Part shown: positions 1-6,090 of the stretch, one piece after another | Numbering within the stretch: position 1 is the stretch's first letter | Layout of the letters: each line of letters starts with the position of its first letter | Assembly (NCBI GenBank): GCA_016764115.1 | Contig: JAESSM010000178.1 | Span: 1 to 6,406, forward strand | Source of the DNA: Bacteroidia bacterium | GTDB lineage: Bacteria; Bacteroidota; Bacteroidia; JAESSM01; NORP286 | Direction: 5' to 3' | Length of the DNA stretch: 6,406 nt | Made by a program: the position numbers and the translations under genes | The notes under the pieces: model-generated | Databases searched by the model: none | Told to the model about the DNA's origin: nothing | Seen by the model: only the letters and a program-made list of their open reading frames with translations

Positions 1-8
1 GCATTTGG

Positions 9-473
9 ATGCAAAATGCAGAACTAGAAAACTTTTCATCCATGATCAATTTGAGTCCAATTGCTTATGTGAGAAATAGTCGAAAAGAGATCAAAGATGA
101 CTTTTGGGGAGAAGCCATTGTTGCCTTTCAAGGTATTGAGGATTTTTCTCATTTAGAGATCATATTTTATTTTCATTTGTTAGAAGATCATGCAAAAGAT
201 AATTGGATTGGTCACCCAAGAGGTAATGAGCAGTGGTCTGAAGTTGGAATGTTTGCACAAAGGAAAAAGAAAAGGATTAATAGTTTAGGGTTGACAATAG
301 TTGAATTAGAGAGAGTTGAGGGAAAAGTTTTGCATGTTAAAAGACTGGATGCCATTGATGGAACCCCGATTTTGGATATTAAACCGGTTATGGAAGAATT
401 TTTACCACAAAGGGATATTAGCCAACCTCAGTGGTCGCATGAATTAATGACGAATTATTGGGAAAGTAAATAG
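9..473 (+). CDS. TrmO/TsaA-like (UPF0066 family) SAM-dependent tRNA methyltransferase, 5' end uncertain
   Basis: The protein resembles the TsaA/TrmO fold. Characterised members methylate N6 of threonylcarbamoyladenosine at tRNA position 37 using S-adenosylmethionine. Visible family marks are SPIAYVRN (residues 16-23), the GIEDFSHLEI strand (42-51), HPRGN (69-73), GMFAQR (80-85), R-I-N...LGLT (89-96) and LDAIDGTPILDIKP (113-126). Two positions depart from the usual consensus: R-P-N is R-I-N here, and K-P-Y is K-P-V, so the exact substrate could differ. At 154 residues it is a single-domain form, lacking the C-terminal extension of E. coli TrmO. The start is undecided. The frame stays open to the left edge, so translation could begin before the window. 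Met12 (base 42) lies just before the first conserved strand and is as plausible as base 9. It is separated from the next gene by 63 bases and has no evident link to the signalling genes. Confidence 0.85.
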   Translation: MQNAELENFSSMINLSPIAYVRNSRKEIKDDFWGEAIVAFQGIEDFSHLEIIFYFHLLEDHAKDNWIGHPRGNEQWSEVGMFAQRKKKRINSLGLTIVELERVEGKVLHVKRLDAIDGTPILDIKPVMEEFLPQRDISQPQWSHELMTNYWESK

Positions 474-536
474 GAGCTATATTCAAAAAATAAAAGTAAT
501 TTTAATGTGTAAAATGTAAATTTTTAACCAAGCAAC

Positions 537-1982
537 ATGCCAGGTACCCGCATACTGATTGTAGAAGATGAACTAATTATTGCTGAAGATATTCGATTGA
601 GTTTGAATGAAATGGGGTACGATATACCTGAAATAGCAACAACTGGTGAAGAAGCAATTAACAAAGTAGAAACTACTGACCCTGATTTGGTGCTAATGGA
701 CATAAACCTGTCAGGAAAAATGAATGGTATTGAAGCTTCAGGCTATATACAAGAAAACTATAAGTGCCCCGTAGTATTTCTAACATCACAAGCTGATCAA
801 AATACTTTAAATGCAATTAGAAAATCCGGCACTTACGGTTATGTTCATAAGCCATATGATGAAAGAGAATTGCAAATAGTGTTGGAAATGGCGCTATATA
901 AGCATCAAATGGAAATGCAATTAAAGGAAAGCGAAGAGTGGTTATCGGTAACCTTAAAGAGTATTGGGGATGCAGTAATTGCAACAAATGAAAAGGGTAC
1001 AATTAAGTTCATGAATTTATTGGCCGAAAATCTTACAGGGTGGTCAGCCACTGAGGCTATTGGCAAAAAAATCAATAAAGTTTTTCATATAACCAGTGAA
1101 CAAACTGGAAAAAGGGTTGCAGATCCGATCACAAATGCTATTGCCAAAAGTGAAGTTGTAAAATTTGAAATGGATGTAGTCTTAACATCAAAAAATGGGA
1201 AAAAATTTCCAGTTGATGATAGTGCTGCTCCGATCATAAAGGATGATGGTTCTATTATTGGAGGCATATTGGTGTTTCGTGATATTACATTAATTAAAAA
1301 GTCTAAAGAAGAGCATCTTAAAATAATAAGGCATAAAGAGCATGCTATAGCTCTAATGGAAGGTCAGGAAGAGGAAAGGAAACGTATAGCCCGCGAATTG
1401 CATGATGGACTCGGTCAGTTGCTAACTGCTGCAAAACTTAGGATTGGTAATATAATCCCTTCAAAGGAAAATAAGAGCAGTTTCCAGGAGATGAATAACA
1501 TTCTTGAAGAAACCATTTCAGAGGTCAGAAGAATATCTAACAATCTTATGCCAAGCGTACTGGTTAACTTCGGTCTTGAAGCTTCAATTAGGTTGCTTTG
1601 TGAAAATTTCTCTAAAAATACTTCAGTAAATTTGACTTTTCAATCCAGTGGTTTAAATAAGCGTCTGGACTCTAAAATTGAAGTCAACATATATCGAATT
1701 GCACAGGAGTTACTTAATAATTCAATAAAGTATGCTGAAGCAAGCAATATAAGTTTACAACTCCTTAAAGAAAATGGATCGATCAAAATAGTTGTTAATG
1801 ATGATGGCCAAGGATTTAGTATTAATGAAAGAAATAAAGTGAAACCGGAATTTGGCAATGGAATTAATAATATAAAAGATCGAGTTAATTTATTTAATGG
1901 TAAGTTTAAAATTAAGTCATCAAAAGGAAAAGGGACTGAAATTAGTGCTGAACTATTTGTTGTAAATGAAAAAAAGAGCTAA
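537..1982 (+). CDS. Soluble hybrid sensor kinase: REC-PAS-HisKA_3-HATPase_c
   Basis: This is a cytoplasmic histidine kinase of the NarX/DesK/LiaS class with an N-terminal receiver. The receiver (about 4-120) has the acidic pair E10/D11, phospho-acceptor D55 (LVLMDINL), T83 and K105 (HKPYDERE). A helical linker (about 121-135) leads into a PAS domain (about 136-253), from 'SIGDAVIATNEKG' to 'GGILVFRDIT'. A coiled region (254-280) leads to the HisKA_3 dimerisation helix, with the phospho-acceptor H289 in ELHDGLGQLL. The ATPase domain (about 380-476) shows the N box ELLNNSIKYA (391-400), the G1 box DDGQGF (422-427) and the G2 box GNGINNIKDRV (440-450). All catalytic residues are present. There is no signal peptide or membrane segment, so the input must come through the receiver, the PAS pocket or a partner protein. 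The NarL-type regulator 42 bases downstream is the expected phosphate acceptor. The start has no Shine-Dalgarno, like its neighbours; the receiver begins right after it. Confidence 0.95.
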   Translation: MPGTRILIVEDELIIAEDIRLSLNEMGYDIPEIATTGEEAINKVETTDPDLVLMDINLSGKMNGIEASGYIQENYKCPVVFLTSQADQNTLNAIRKSGTYGYVHKPYDERELQIVLEMALYKHQMEMQLKESEEWLSVTLKSIGDAVIATNEKGTIKFMNLLAENLTGWSATEAIGKKINKVFHITSEQTGKRVADPITNAIAKSEVVKFEMDVVLTSKNGKKFPVDDSAAPIIKDDGSIIGGILVFRDITLIKKSKEEHLKIIRHKEHAIALMEGQEEERKRIARELHDGLGQLLTAAKLRIGNIIPSKENKSSFQEMNNILEETISEVRRISNNLMPSVLVNFGLEASIRLLCENFSKNTSVNLTFQSSGLNKRLDSKIEVNIYRIAQELLNNSIKYAEASNISLQLLKENGSIKIVVNDDGQGFSINERNKVKPEFGNGINNIKDRVNLFNGKFKIKSSKGKGTEISAELFVVNEKKS

Positions 1983-2024
1983 ATATTTTGAAATTCCGAT
2001 GTTAAATTAATTACGACAAACTAT

Positions 2025-2690
2025 ATGCCTGCTAATAAAATTAAAATACTAATAGCAGATGACCATACTCTATTTAGAGAAGGCATTAAACAAATTCTAA
2101 ATGATGTCAAGGAGTTTGTAGTTGTAGCAGAAGCTGCTGATGGAGATGAAGCCATTGAAATGGTAAAAACTCATTCTCCTGATGTTGCAATCATAGATAT
2201 TAACATGCCCAAAAAGGAGGGTATGGAGGTAACTCAAATCATAAATGATCAGTATCCTGGTACAAAAGTTTTGATTCTTTCCATGCATGAGGAGGAAGAC
2301 TATATTTTTAACTGCTTGAAACATGGGGCAATCGGTTACATTTTAAAAGACGCGATACAAGAGGAATTTATACTGGCAATTCGTACAGTAGCTAAGGGCA
2401 TGAAATATTTCGATAAAAAAGTCATAGATGTAATGACAAAAAATTATGTCAATAAAGCTAAACGAAAGGATAAAAAACAAATAATTAAGGATCTACCTAT
2501 CACCGACAGAGAATTGGATATAATTTGTTGTGTTGTAAAAGGATTAACCAATGTGCAAATTGGCGAAGAATTATTTATTAGTCCTCGAACAGTTGAAACC
2601 CACCGCAATAACATCCTTCAAAAACTAAAGTTAAACAGCCAGGCCCAATTAATAATCTACGCAATCAAAAATAACCTGGTAGAAATTTAA
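2025..2690 (+). CDS. NarL/FixJ-family response regulator, cognate of the upstream kinase
   Basis: This is a two-domain transcription regulator. The receiver (about 5-122) has the acidic pair D12/D13, phospho-acceptor D58 (AIIDINMP), S86 as the switch Ser/Thr, Y105 and K108 (GYILKD). A lysine-rich linker (about 140-156) connects it to a LuxR/GerE-type helix-turn-helix (about 157-221). There the turn and recognition helix read ISPRTVETHRNNILQKL, followed by the standard final helix. The length of 221 residues is normal for the family. It lies 42 bases after the HisKA_3 kinase with no terminator between, so the two are probably co-transcribed and form a DesK/DesR-like kinase-regulator pair. All phosphorylation residues are intact, so this should be a phospho-activated DNA-binding protein. 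Its targets are not known from the sequence. It may also receive phosphate from other HisKA_3 kinases. Confidence 0.95.
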   Translation: MPANKIKILIADDHTLFREGIKQILNDVKEFVVVAEAADGDEAIEMVKTHSPDVAIIDINMPKKEGMEVTQIINDQYPGTKVLILSMHEEEDYIFNCLKHGAIGYILKDAIQEEFILAIRTVAKGMKYFDKKVIDVMTKNYVNKAKRKDKKQIIKDLPITDRELDIICCVVKGLTNVQIGEELFISPRTVETHRNNILQKLKLNSQAQLIIYAIKNNLVEI

Positions 2691-2817
2691 ACTACACCCC
2701 CAACTTTTCATTAGAAAATATTCATTTCTATTCAGTTTGTCACCACTTACAACTCATAGCTTCCTACTCAATACTCATCACTACGTATAATCCCAATACA
2801 CTAAGCCTTTTTACGTA

Positions 2818-2857
2818 GATGGTAATTTACATATATTACTGTATTGTCTTTACCATC
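2818..2857. repeat. Perfect 8-base inverted repeat GATGGTAA...TTACCATC
   Basis: The left arm is 2818-2825 and the right arm 2850-2857, with a 24-base AT-rich spacer that itself contains two motifs found again after the second regulator. The arms are perfect reverse complements. The wide spacer fits a pair of protein half-sites better than an RNA hairpin. It lies 105-145 bases upstream of the second regulator's start. Confidence 0.5.
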
Positions 2858-2860
2858 CGC

Positions 2861-2883
2861 ATTTCATAGTTTTAAGATGAAAT
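2861..2883. repeat. 7-base hairpin ATTTCAT/ATGAAAT upstream of second regulator
   Basis: Arms 2861-2867 and 2877-2883 are perfect reverse complements around a 9-base loop. The stem is AT-rich and is followed only by a short T run (CATTTTG), so it is at best a weak terminator for the kinase-regulator transcript or a leader hairpin. Confidence 0.35.
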
Positions 2884-2962
2884 CATTTTGTAATACCAAT
2901 GCAGAAAATCTTGGTTTAAATTTCAGTATAGGTATTTAAAAACAAATTTAATAACCCACATT

Positions 2963-3604
2963 ATGATAAAAGTTCTTATAGCAGATGACCATTATTTAAT
3001 TCGTAACGGCCTAAAAAGTATACTTGAAAATGTATCAGACATTGAGGTAGTTGATGAAGCTAGTAATGGGAAAGAAGCTATTATTAAATCAAAATTTAGT
3101 TCACCCGATGTGATCATAATGGATATTAATATGCCAGAACTAAACGGAATAGATGCTTCAGTTGCCATTATTCAGAACCAGCCAAATACAAAAATTTTAA
3201 TGCTATCTATTAACAATGAAAGTGAATTCATTTCAGAGAGTATTAATGCCGGGGCTAAAGGCTATTTACTCAAGAGTGCAATTAATGAAGATATTATTAA
3301 AGCCATTCGAACAGTTGCAAATGGGTATACCTATTTTCATGACCAGGTGGATCATATAGTAGTAGATGAATACATTGCTAATCTCAATGGAAATAAGGCA
3401 GATCAAGTTAATATTTCAAAGAGGGAGCAACAGGTAATAAAATTAATAGCAGAAGGGTTTAAGAACCATGAAATAGGAGGTAAGTTAAATATTAGCAGTA
3501 GAACTGTTGAAACTCACAGATTTAATGTCATGAAAAAATTAAATATAAATAGTGTTGCAGAGTTAATAAAATATGCGATCAAAAATAACATTTGTGAAAT
3601 TTGA
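2963..3604 (+). CDS. Second NarL/FixJ-family response regulator, stand-alone
   Basis: This 213-residue regulator has the same architecture as the one at 2025-2690. The receiver (about 1-118) has D8/D9, phospho-acceptor D54 (IIMDINMP), S82, Y101 and K104 (GYLLKS). The LuxR-type helix-turn-helix occupies about 149-213, with recognition segment ISSRTVETHRFNVMKKL. By eye the two regulators share somewhat under half their residues, and more in the recognition helix and the final YAIKNN..EI tail, so they look like paralogues of an old duplication. It is set apart by 272 bases upstream and 227 downstream and has no kinase of its own beside it, so it probably has its own promoter. Candidate donors are the kinase at 537-1982 or the sensor that begins at 6091. 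The short motifs shared by both flanking gaps suggest possible autoregulation and control of the downstream envelope operon (inference). Confidence 0.94.
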   Translation: MIKVLIADDHYLIRNGLKSILENVSDIEVVDEASNGKEAIIKSKFSSPDVIIMDINMPELNGIDASVAIIQNQPNTKILMLSINNESEFISESINAGAKGYLLKSAINEDIIKAIRTVANGYTYFHDQVDHIVVDEYIANLNGNKADQVNISKREQQVIKLIAEGFKNHEIGGKLNISSRTVETHRFNVMKKLNINSVAELIKYAIKNNICEI

Positions 3605-3627
3605 TCTCTTTTATTTTGAAGAGTATC
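3603..3627 (+). terminator. Weak bulged hairpin at the end of the second regulator
   Basis: GATCTCTT (3603-3610) can pair with AAGAG-T-ATC (3619-3627), leaving one bulged base, around an 8-base loop. It overlaps the stop codon. No T tract follows, so intrinsic termination here is doubtful. It is listed because nothing better is seen between this gene and the next. Confidence 0.2.
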
Positions 3628-3831
3628 TACGTAATTCACGAAATATATGGGTATTATACTTAAACTATACTCTGTGTAAATTACAGTATTGTGAAATCCA
3701 ATGATGTTTTAATTACTAGGTTCATGTTGTTGATAATTGCTATATTGTTTCTAATTAAAATATATTATTCCTGATTAACAGGATAATGTAATATTATTAA
3801 ATCAAATTTTTTAATTCAAAAACTATAGATC
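3605..3831. promoter_or_regulatory. Intergenic control region upstream of the envelope operon
   Basis: No gene is supported here. From left to right it holds ATCTACGTAA (3625-3634, the exact reverse complement of 2811-2820), two TATACT elements 11 bases apart (3655-3660 and 3666-3671), TGTAAATTAC (3675-3684, reverse complement of 2822-2831), overlapping TTACAGTATTGT (3681-3692, 11 of 12 identical to 2836-2847), and a hairpin at 3761-3790. It presumably carries the promoter of the lipoprotein-barrel-YfiR-sensor operon. The exact promoter is not recognisable by eye. Confidence 0.45.
3761..3790 (+). repeat. Bulged 12-pair hairpin in the presumed leader of the lipoprotein gene
   Basis: TATATTATTCCTG (3761-3773) pairs with CAGGATAATGTA (3779-3790) around the loop ATTAA. 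The inner five pairs include three G-C, T3768 is bulged, and seven outer pairs follow, one of them G-U. It ends 41 bases before the start codon. The only T tract is about 17 bases further on, so it does not look like an ordinary terminator. An mRNA leader structure or a protein-binding dyad is possible. Confidence 0.4.
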
Positions 3832-4314
3832 ATGCGAAAACATACATCATTAATGAACATTGGTTTAATGACAATTCTTTTAGCCTTTGTTAGTTTAACA
3901 TTTGTTGGGTGTAGTAAAAAAGGATGTACGGATTCAACTGCAACTAACTATGATGCAGATGCCAAAGAAGATGATGGATCTTGCGAATTTGATGATAGGG
4001 ATGATTTTGTAGGGAGCTATACGGGTATGGACATGTGTAATTCTGGTGGAGAGAATCAATATGGAGAGGATGTTACTATAATGGAATCGGGTAGTAATAT
4101 GATGATCATGAATTTTGCTGATACTGTTAATATCGATAATGTTACAGCCTCGGGAGATAATTTGACATTACCAATGGGTGCATTTACTGGCATAGGTATG
4201 ATAACCGGTAGTGGCACGATAAGTGGGACTACTATTACAATTACATGGTATAAGTGGGATATGAATATGACAACCACTACTGATACTTGTGTTACAACAT
4301 TAACAGCTAAATAG
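3832..4314 (+). CDS. Small Met-rich lipoprotein with a GCTD...DDGSC motif
   Basis: This is a predicted exported lipoprotein of unknown function. Residues 2-26 form a type II signal peptide (basic R2/K3, then a hydrophobic stretch). The lipobox is FVGC, with lipidated Cys27. The residues after it, SKKG, lack the acidic run described as a surface-export signal in Bacteroidota, so a periplasm-facing anchor is slightly favoured (inference). Residues 31-53 carry the motif GCTD-x3-A-x-NY-x3-A-x2-DDGSC-x-F, which recurs in many Bacteroidota secreted proteins. Its two cysteines (32 and 51) and acidic residues suggest a small disulphide- or calcium-stabilised module. The rest (about 57-160) is rich in Thr, Gly and beta-prone residues, starts FVGSYTGMDMC, and could be a small lipocalin-like barrel closed by Cys69 and Cys153. 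The mature part has about 10 Met in 134 residues. The Met-rich outer-membrane candidate starts 32 bases downstream and is probably co-transcribed. Confidence 0.85.
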   Translation: MRKHTSLMNIGLMTILLAFVSLTFVGCSKKGCTDSTATNYDADAKEDDGSCEFDDRDDFVGSYTGMDMCNSGGENQYGEDVTIMESGSNMMIMNFADTVNIDNVTASGDNLTLPMGAFTGIGMITGSGTISGTTITITWYKWDMNMTTTTDTCVTTLTAK

Positions 4315-4346
4315 TATTCTCTCATATTATTTAAGTTTTAAATATT

Positions 4347-5477
4347 ATGAAAAGAGCGTATAACATATTGTCGTCAATAGCACTATTGCTTTTCTTAGTG
4401 CTCCTTTTGTTGTTTGGTGTTAACACCATTAAAGCTCAGGAGCTTGAGACTGAAGATGACATTTATAGTACTCCTATTGATAAGCTCTTGAACCTTACTT
4501 TGGACAAGGCTAGTGTTATTGGGTTGCCCCACCCACACGCAAAAGGTTTTTTTCATATCAAGTATTCAAGGATGATTATGCCGATGACCGGCTTTCAGGA
4601 AGGAACAACTACGCTTAGCCAAGATCAAGTATTTAACCATCCTGACAATTTTAGTGGTTACGCCCCTGACATGATGATGGACATGAATATGTTTATGGTC
4701 ATGTACGGTCTGAATGATCTTATGACTTTAATGGCTATGACCAATTATTCTATCATAAGAATGGATAGCATGGTCATGTTGATGGGTGGTTCCCCTATGC
4801 CTATGCCAATGGATCCTTCAAAAGGTATTGGCGACCTTAAGTTGATGCTAAATATTAATGCTTATAACAGAGACGTTACAAGTGTTTTATTTAACATAGG
4901 AGTTGCAATACCGACCGGTTCGATAGATCAACAAGTGATGACTATGATGAATCCGAGGATGGTAAATAAACCTTATCCCATGCAATTGGGTTCAGGAACA
5001 TGGGATCCTAAAGTGGAAGTAGTTTATCTCGGTTCTACAATGAGGTCCTCTTGGGGTGTTGGCCTAAAGTCAGTTCTTAGGATGTATGATAATAAACATG
5101 GGTATCACTTAGGAAATCGGTACCAGATCATGGCTGGTGCGGGACATAATTGGGCAAAATGGTTTGCTACAACTGCAAGATTAGATTATGTCACTTGGGG
5201 TAATGTTAGGGGAAAAGATGAAACCTCTATTGCGATTCAACCTGACTGGGAACAAGCTTCCCCCAACCATCGTGCTGATTTACGGGCCGGAACCAGATTT
5301 GAGGCTTCTGCGGGGTTAGTTTTTGAAGTTCCAAAGGGAACATTTAAAGGCGTGGCCGCAATTTTTGATTATAGATATCCGATTTATCAAAACCTTCGTG
5401 GTGTTGGAATGCCTATAGATTATCATTTTCAAGTTGCCTTGCAATGGATTGTTGGTGAAAAACATTTGAAAGATTAA
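4347..5477 (+). CDS. Met-rich outer-membrane beta-barrel candidate (MetA-pathway/'transporter'-like family)
   Basis: A long signal peptide (about 1-30, Leu-rich core, likely cut at IKA|QE) leads into a 346-residue mature protein. Alternating beta strands and an aromatic-rich final strand (HFQVALQWIVG) suggest an outer-membrane barrel. The pattern P-H-P-H-A-K-G near residues 61-67, then Met-rich strands, then 'MYGLNDLMTLMAM' (119-131) and 'KGIGDLKLM' resembles a widespread uncharacterised family usually labelled 'transporter' or 'MetA-pathway of phenol degradation' protein. That label does not establish a reaction. About 30 Met occur in the mature chain, 20 of them between residues 76 and 155, including DMMMDMNMFMVM and PMPMPMD. 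No cysteine is visible. It sits between the lipoprotein (32 bases upstream) and the YfiR-like gene (28 bases downstream), probably in one operon. Metal handling is a possible role, suggested only by the Met content. Confidence 0.85.
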   Translation: MKRAYNILSSIALLLFLVLLLLFGVNTIKAQELETEDDIYSTPIDKLLNLTLDKASVIGLPHPHAKGFFHIKYSRMIMPMTGFQEGTTTLSQDQVFNHPDNFSGYAPDMMMDMNMFMVMYGLNDLMTLMAMTNYSIIRMDSMVMLMGGSPMPMPMDPSKGIGDLKLMLNINAYNRDVTSVLFNIGVAIPTGSIDQQVMTMMNPRMVNKPYPMQLGSGTWDPKVEVVYLGSTMRSSWGVGLKSVLRMYDNKHGYHLGNRYQIMAGAGHNWAKWFATTARLDYVTWGNVRGKDETSIAIQPDWEQASPNHRADLRAGTRFEASAGLVFEVPKGTFKGVAAIFDYRYPIYQNLRGVGMPIDYHFQVALQWIVGEKHLKD

Positions 5478-5505
5478 TTATTAAAATGAATTTTTGGAAA
5501 TCTAA

Positions 5506-6027
5506 ATGAAAAATTATATCAAATATGTATTAGTTCTCTTAGCATTTATGGTTGTTTCCTTTTCATCATGGGGGCAACGTTTGGACCCTAAGTATGAAAC
5601 AATATTTATTTATCAGATAACAAAATATATAGAATGGCCAGCTGACATGAATACTTTTGTAATTTCTGTTGTTGGAAACGAAGATGATCCTATTGTAAAG
5701 GAATTAAGAAAAATGACAGCAGTGAAAAAAGTAATGGGTAAAACAATGAGTGTCAAAGTATTTAAAAATGCTTCAGAGGTCACTGATTCTCGGATGATAT
5801 TCGTCACATATAAAAATAGTGCTAGTATCCCAACAATTGCCGGTAAACTTACAGGAAAAAAAACCATATTATTAGCTGAGAAGGCTGGGATGGCTAAACA
5901 AGGGGCAGCCATAAATTTCATAAACAAAGGCGGTAAAATGAAATTTGAATTAAACAAAGGTACTGTTACCAAAGTTGGTTTGAAAGTCTCAAGTTCATTA
6001 GAAAAGCTAGCAATTTTAATTTCCTGA
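5506..6027 (+). CDS. YfiR-like (DUF4154) periplasmic signalling protein
   Basis: This is a 173-residue exported protein of the YfiR/DUF4154 family. Residues 1-23 form a signal peptide with probable cleavage SWG|Q. The mature part shows the family signature: an initial helix ending YQITKYIEWP (about 36-45), a strand FVISVVGNEDDPI, the central SRMIFVTY strand, KTILLAEKAGMAKQGAAINFI (Gly-rich turn), and the closing KMKFELNKGTVTKVGLKVSSSLEKLA. In Pseudomonas, YfiR is a periplasmic repressor of the membrane diguanylate cyclase YfiN. In Bacteroidota, family members are often next to membrane sensor kinases, as here, where the sensor starts 63 bases downstream. This protein contains no cysteine, so it cannot use the disulphide-dependent control known for the Pseudomonas protein. 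A weak GGAAA-like purine run (5496-5500) precedes the ATG. Likely role: envelope input subunit for the downstream sensor (inference). Confidence 0.88.
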   Translation: MKNYIKYVLVLLAFMVVSFSSWGQRLDPKYETIFIYQITKYIEWPADMNTFVISVVGNEDDPIVKELRKMTAVKKVMGKTMSVKVFKNASEVTDSRMIFVTYKNSASIPTIAGKLTGKKTILLAEKAGMAKQGAAINFINKGGKMKFELNKGTVTKVGLKVSSSLEKLAILIS

Positions 6028-6090
6028 TCTCTATTGTTAGTTATTATAACAGTCACAATAATATCTTTATCTTAACACATTTTAAATTAG

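Larger units (their letters stand above)
2691..2962. promoter_or_regulatory. Intergenic region between the two regulators, candidate control region of the second
   Basis: No gene is supported in this stretch. It holds a weak AT-only inverted repeat just after the first regulator (TAGAAA 2712-2717 / TTTCTA 2725-2730), which is a poor terminator candidate. CTACGTA is at 2781-2787, with its reverse complement at 2812-2818. GTAATTTACA is at 2822-2831 and TTACTGTATTGT at 2836-2847. The last three have counterparts in the gap after the second regulator. I could not identify a clear Bacteroidota -33/-7 promoter by eye. Confidence 0.4.

Noticed and set aside
506..514. TGTGTAAAA before the hybrid kinase, similar to TGTGTAAA at 3673-3680
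   Set aside because: Only eight AT-rich bases match and the neighbouring motifs are absent, so chance is the simpler explanation.
2712..2730. TAGAAA/TTTCTA inverted repeat as a terminator of the kinase-regulator unit
   Set aside because: The stem has a single G-C pair and no T tract, which is too weak to call a terminator.
2691..2962. Decayed gene or small ORF between the two regulators
   Set aside because: No frame keeps a protein-like pattern and stops are frequent in all frames, so it reads as ordinary intergenic DNA with regulatory motifs.
4056..4325. 89-residue hydrophobic open frame on the minus strand
   Set aside because: The Val/Ile-rich sequence is the complement of Thr/Asn/Met-rich codons of the lipoprotein gene, not a real membrane protein.
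4671..4810. ATG-rich tandem repeat within the barrel gene
   Set aside because: The repeated ATG triplets come from clustered Met codons in frame. There is no regular repeat unit at DNA level.
5613..6056. 147-residue open frame on the minus strand
   Set aside because: It lies antisense to the well-supported YfiR-like gene. Its translation shows no domain pattern and its start falls in a gap without a promoter-like signal, so it is a shadow frame.
6034..6069. Possible Bacteroidota promoter before the sensor gene (TTG 6034-6036, TATCTTTA 6062-6069)
   Set aside because: The -7-like element misses the final G of TAnnTTTG and the gap of 25 bases is longer than usual, so it is not supported.
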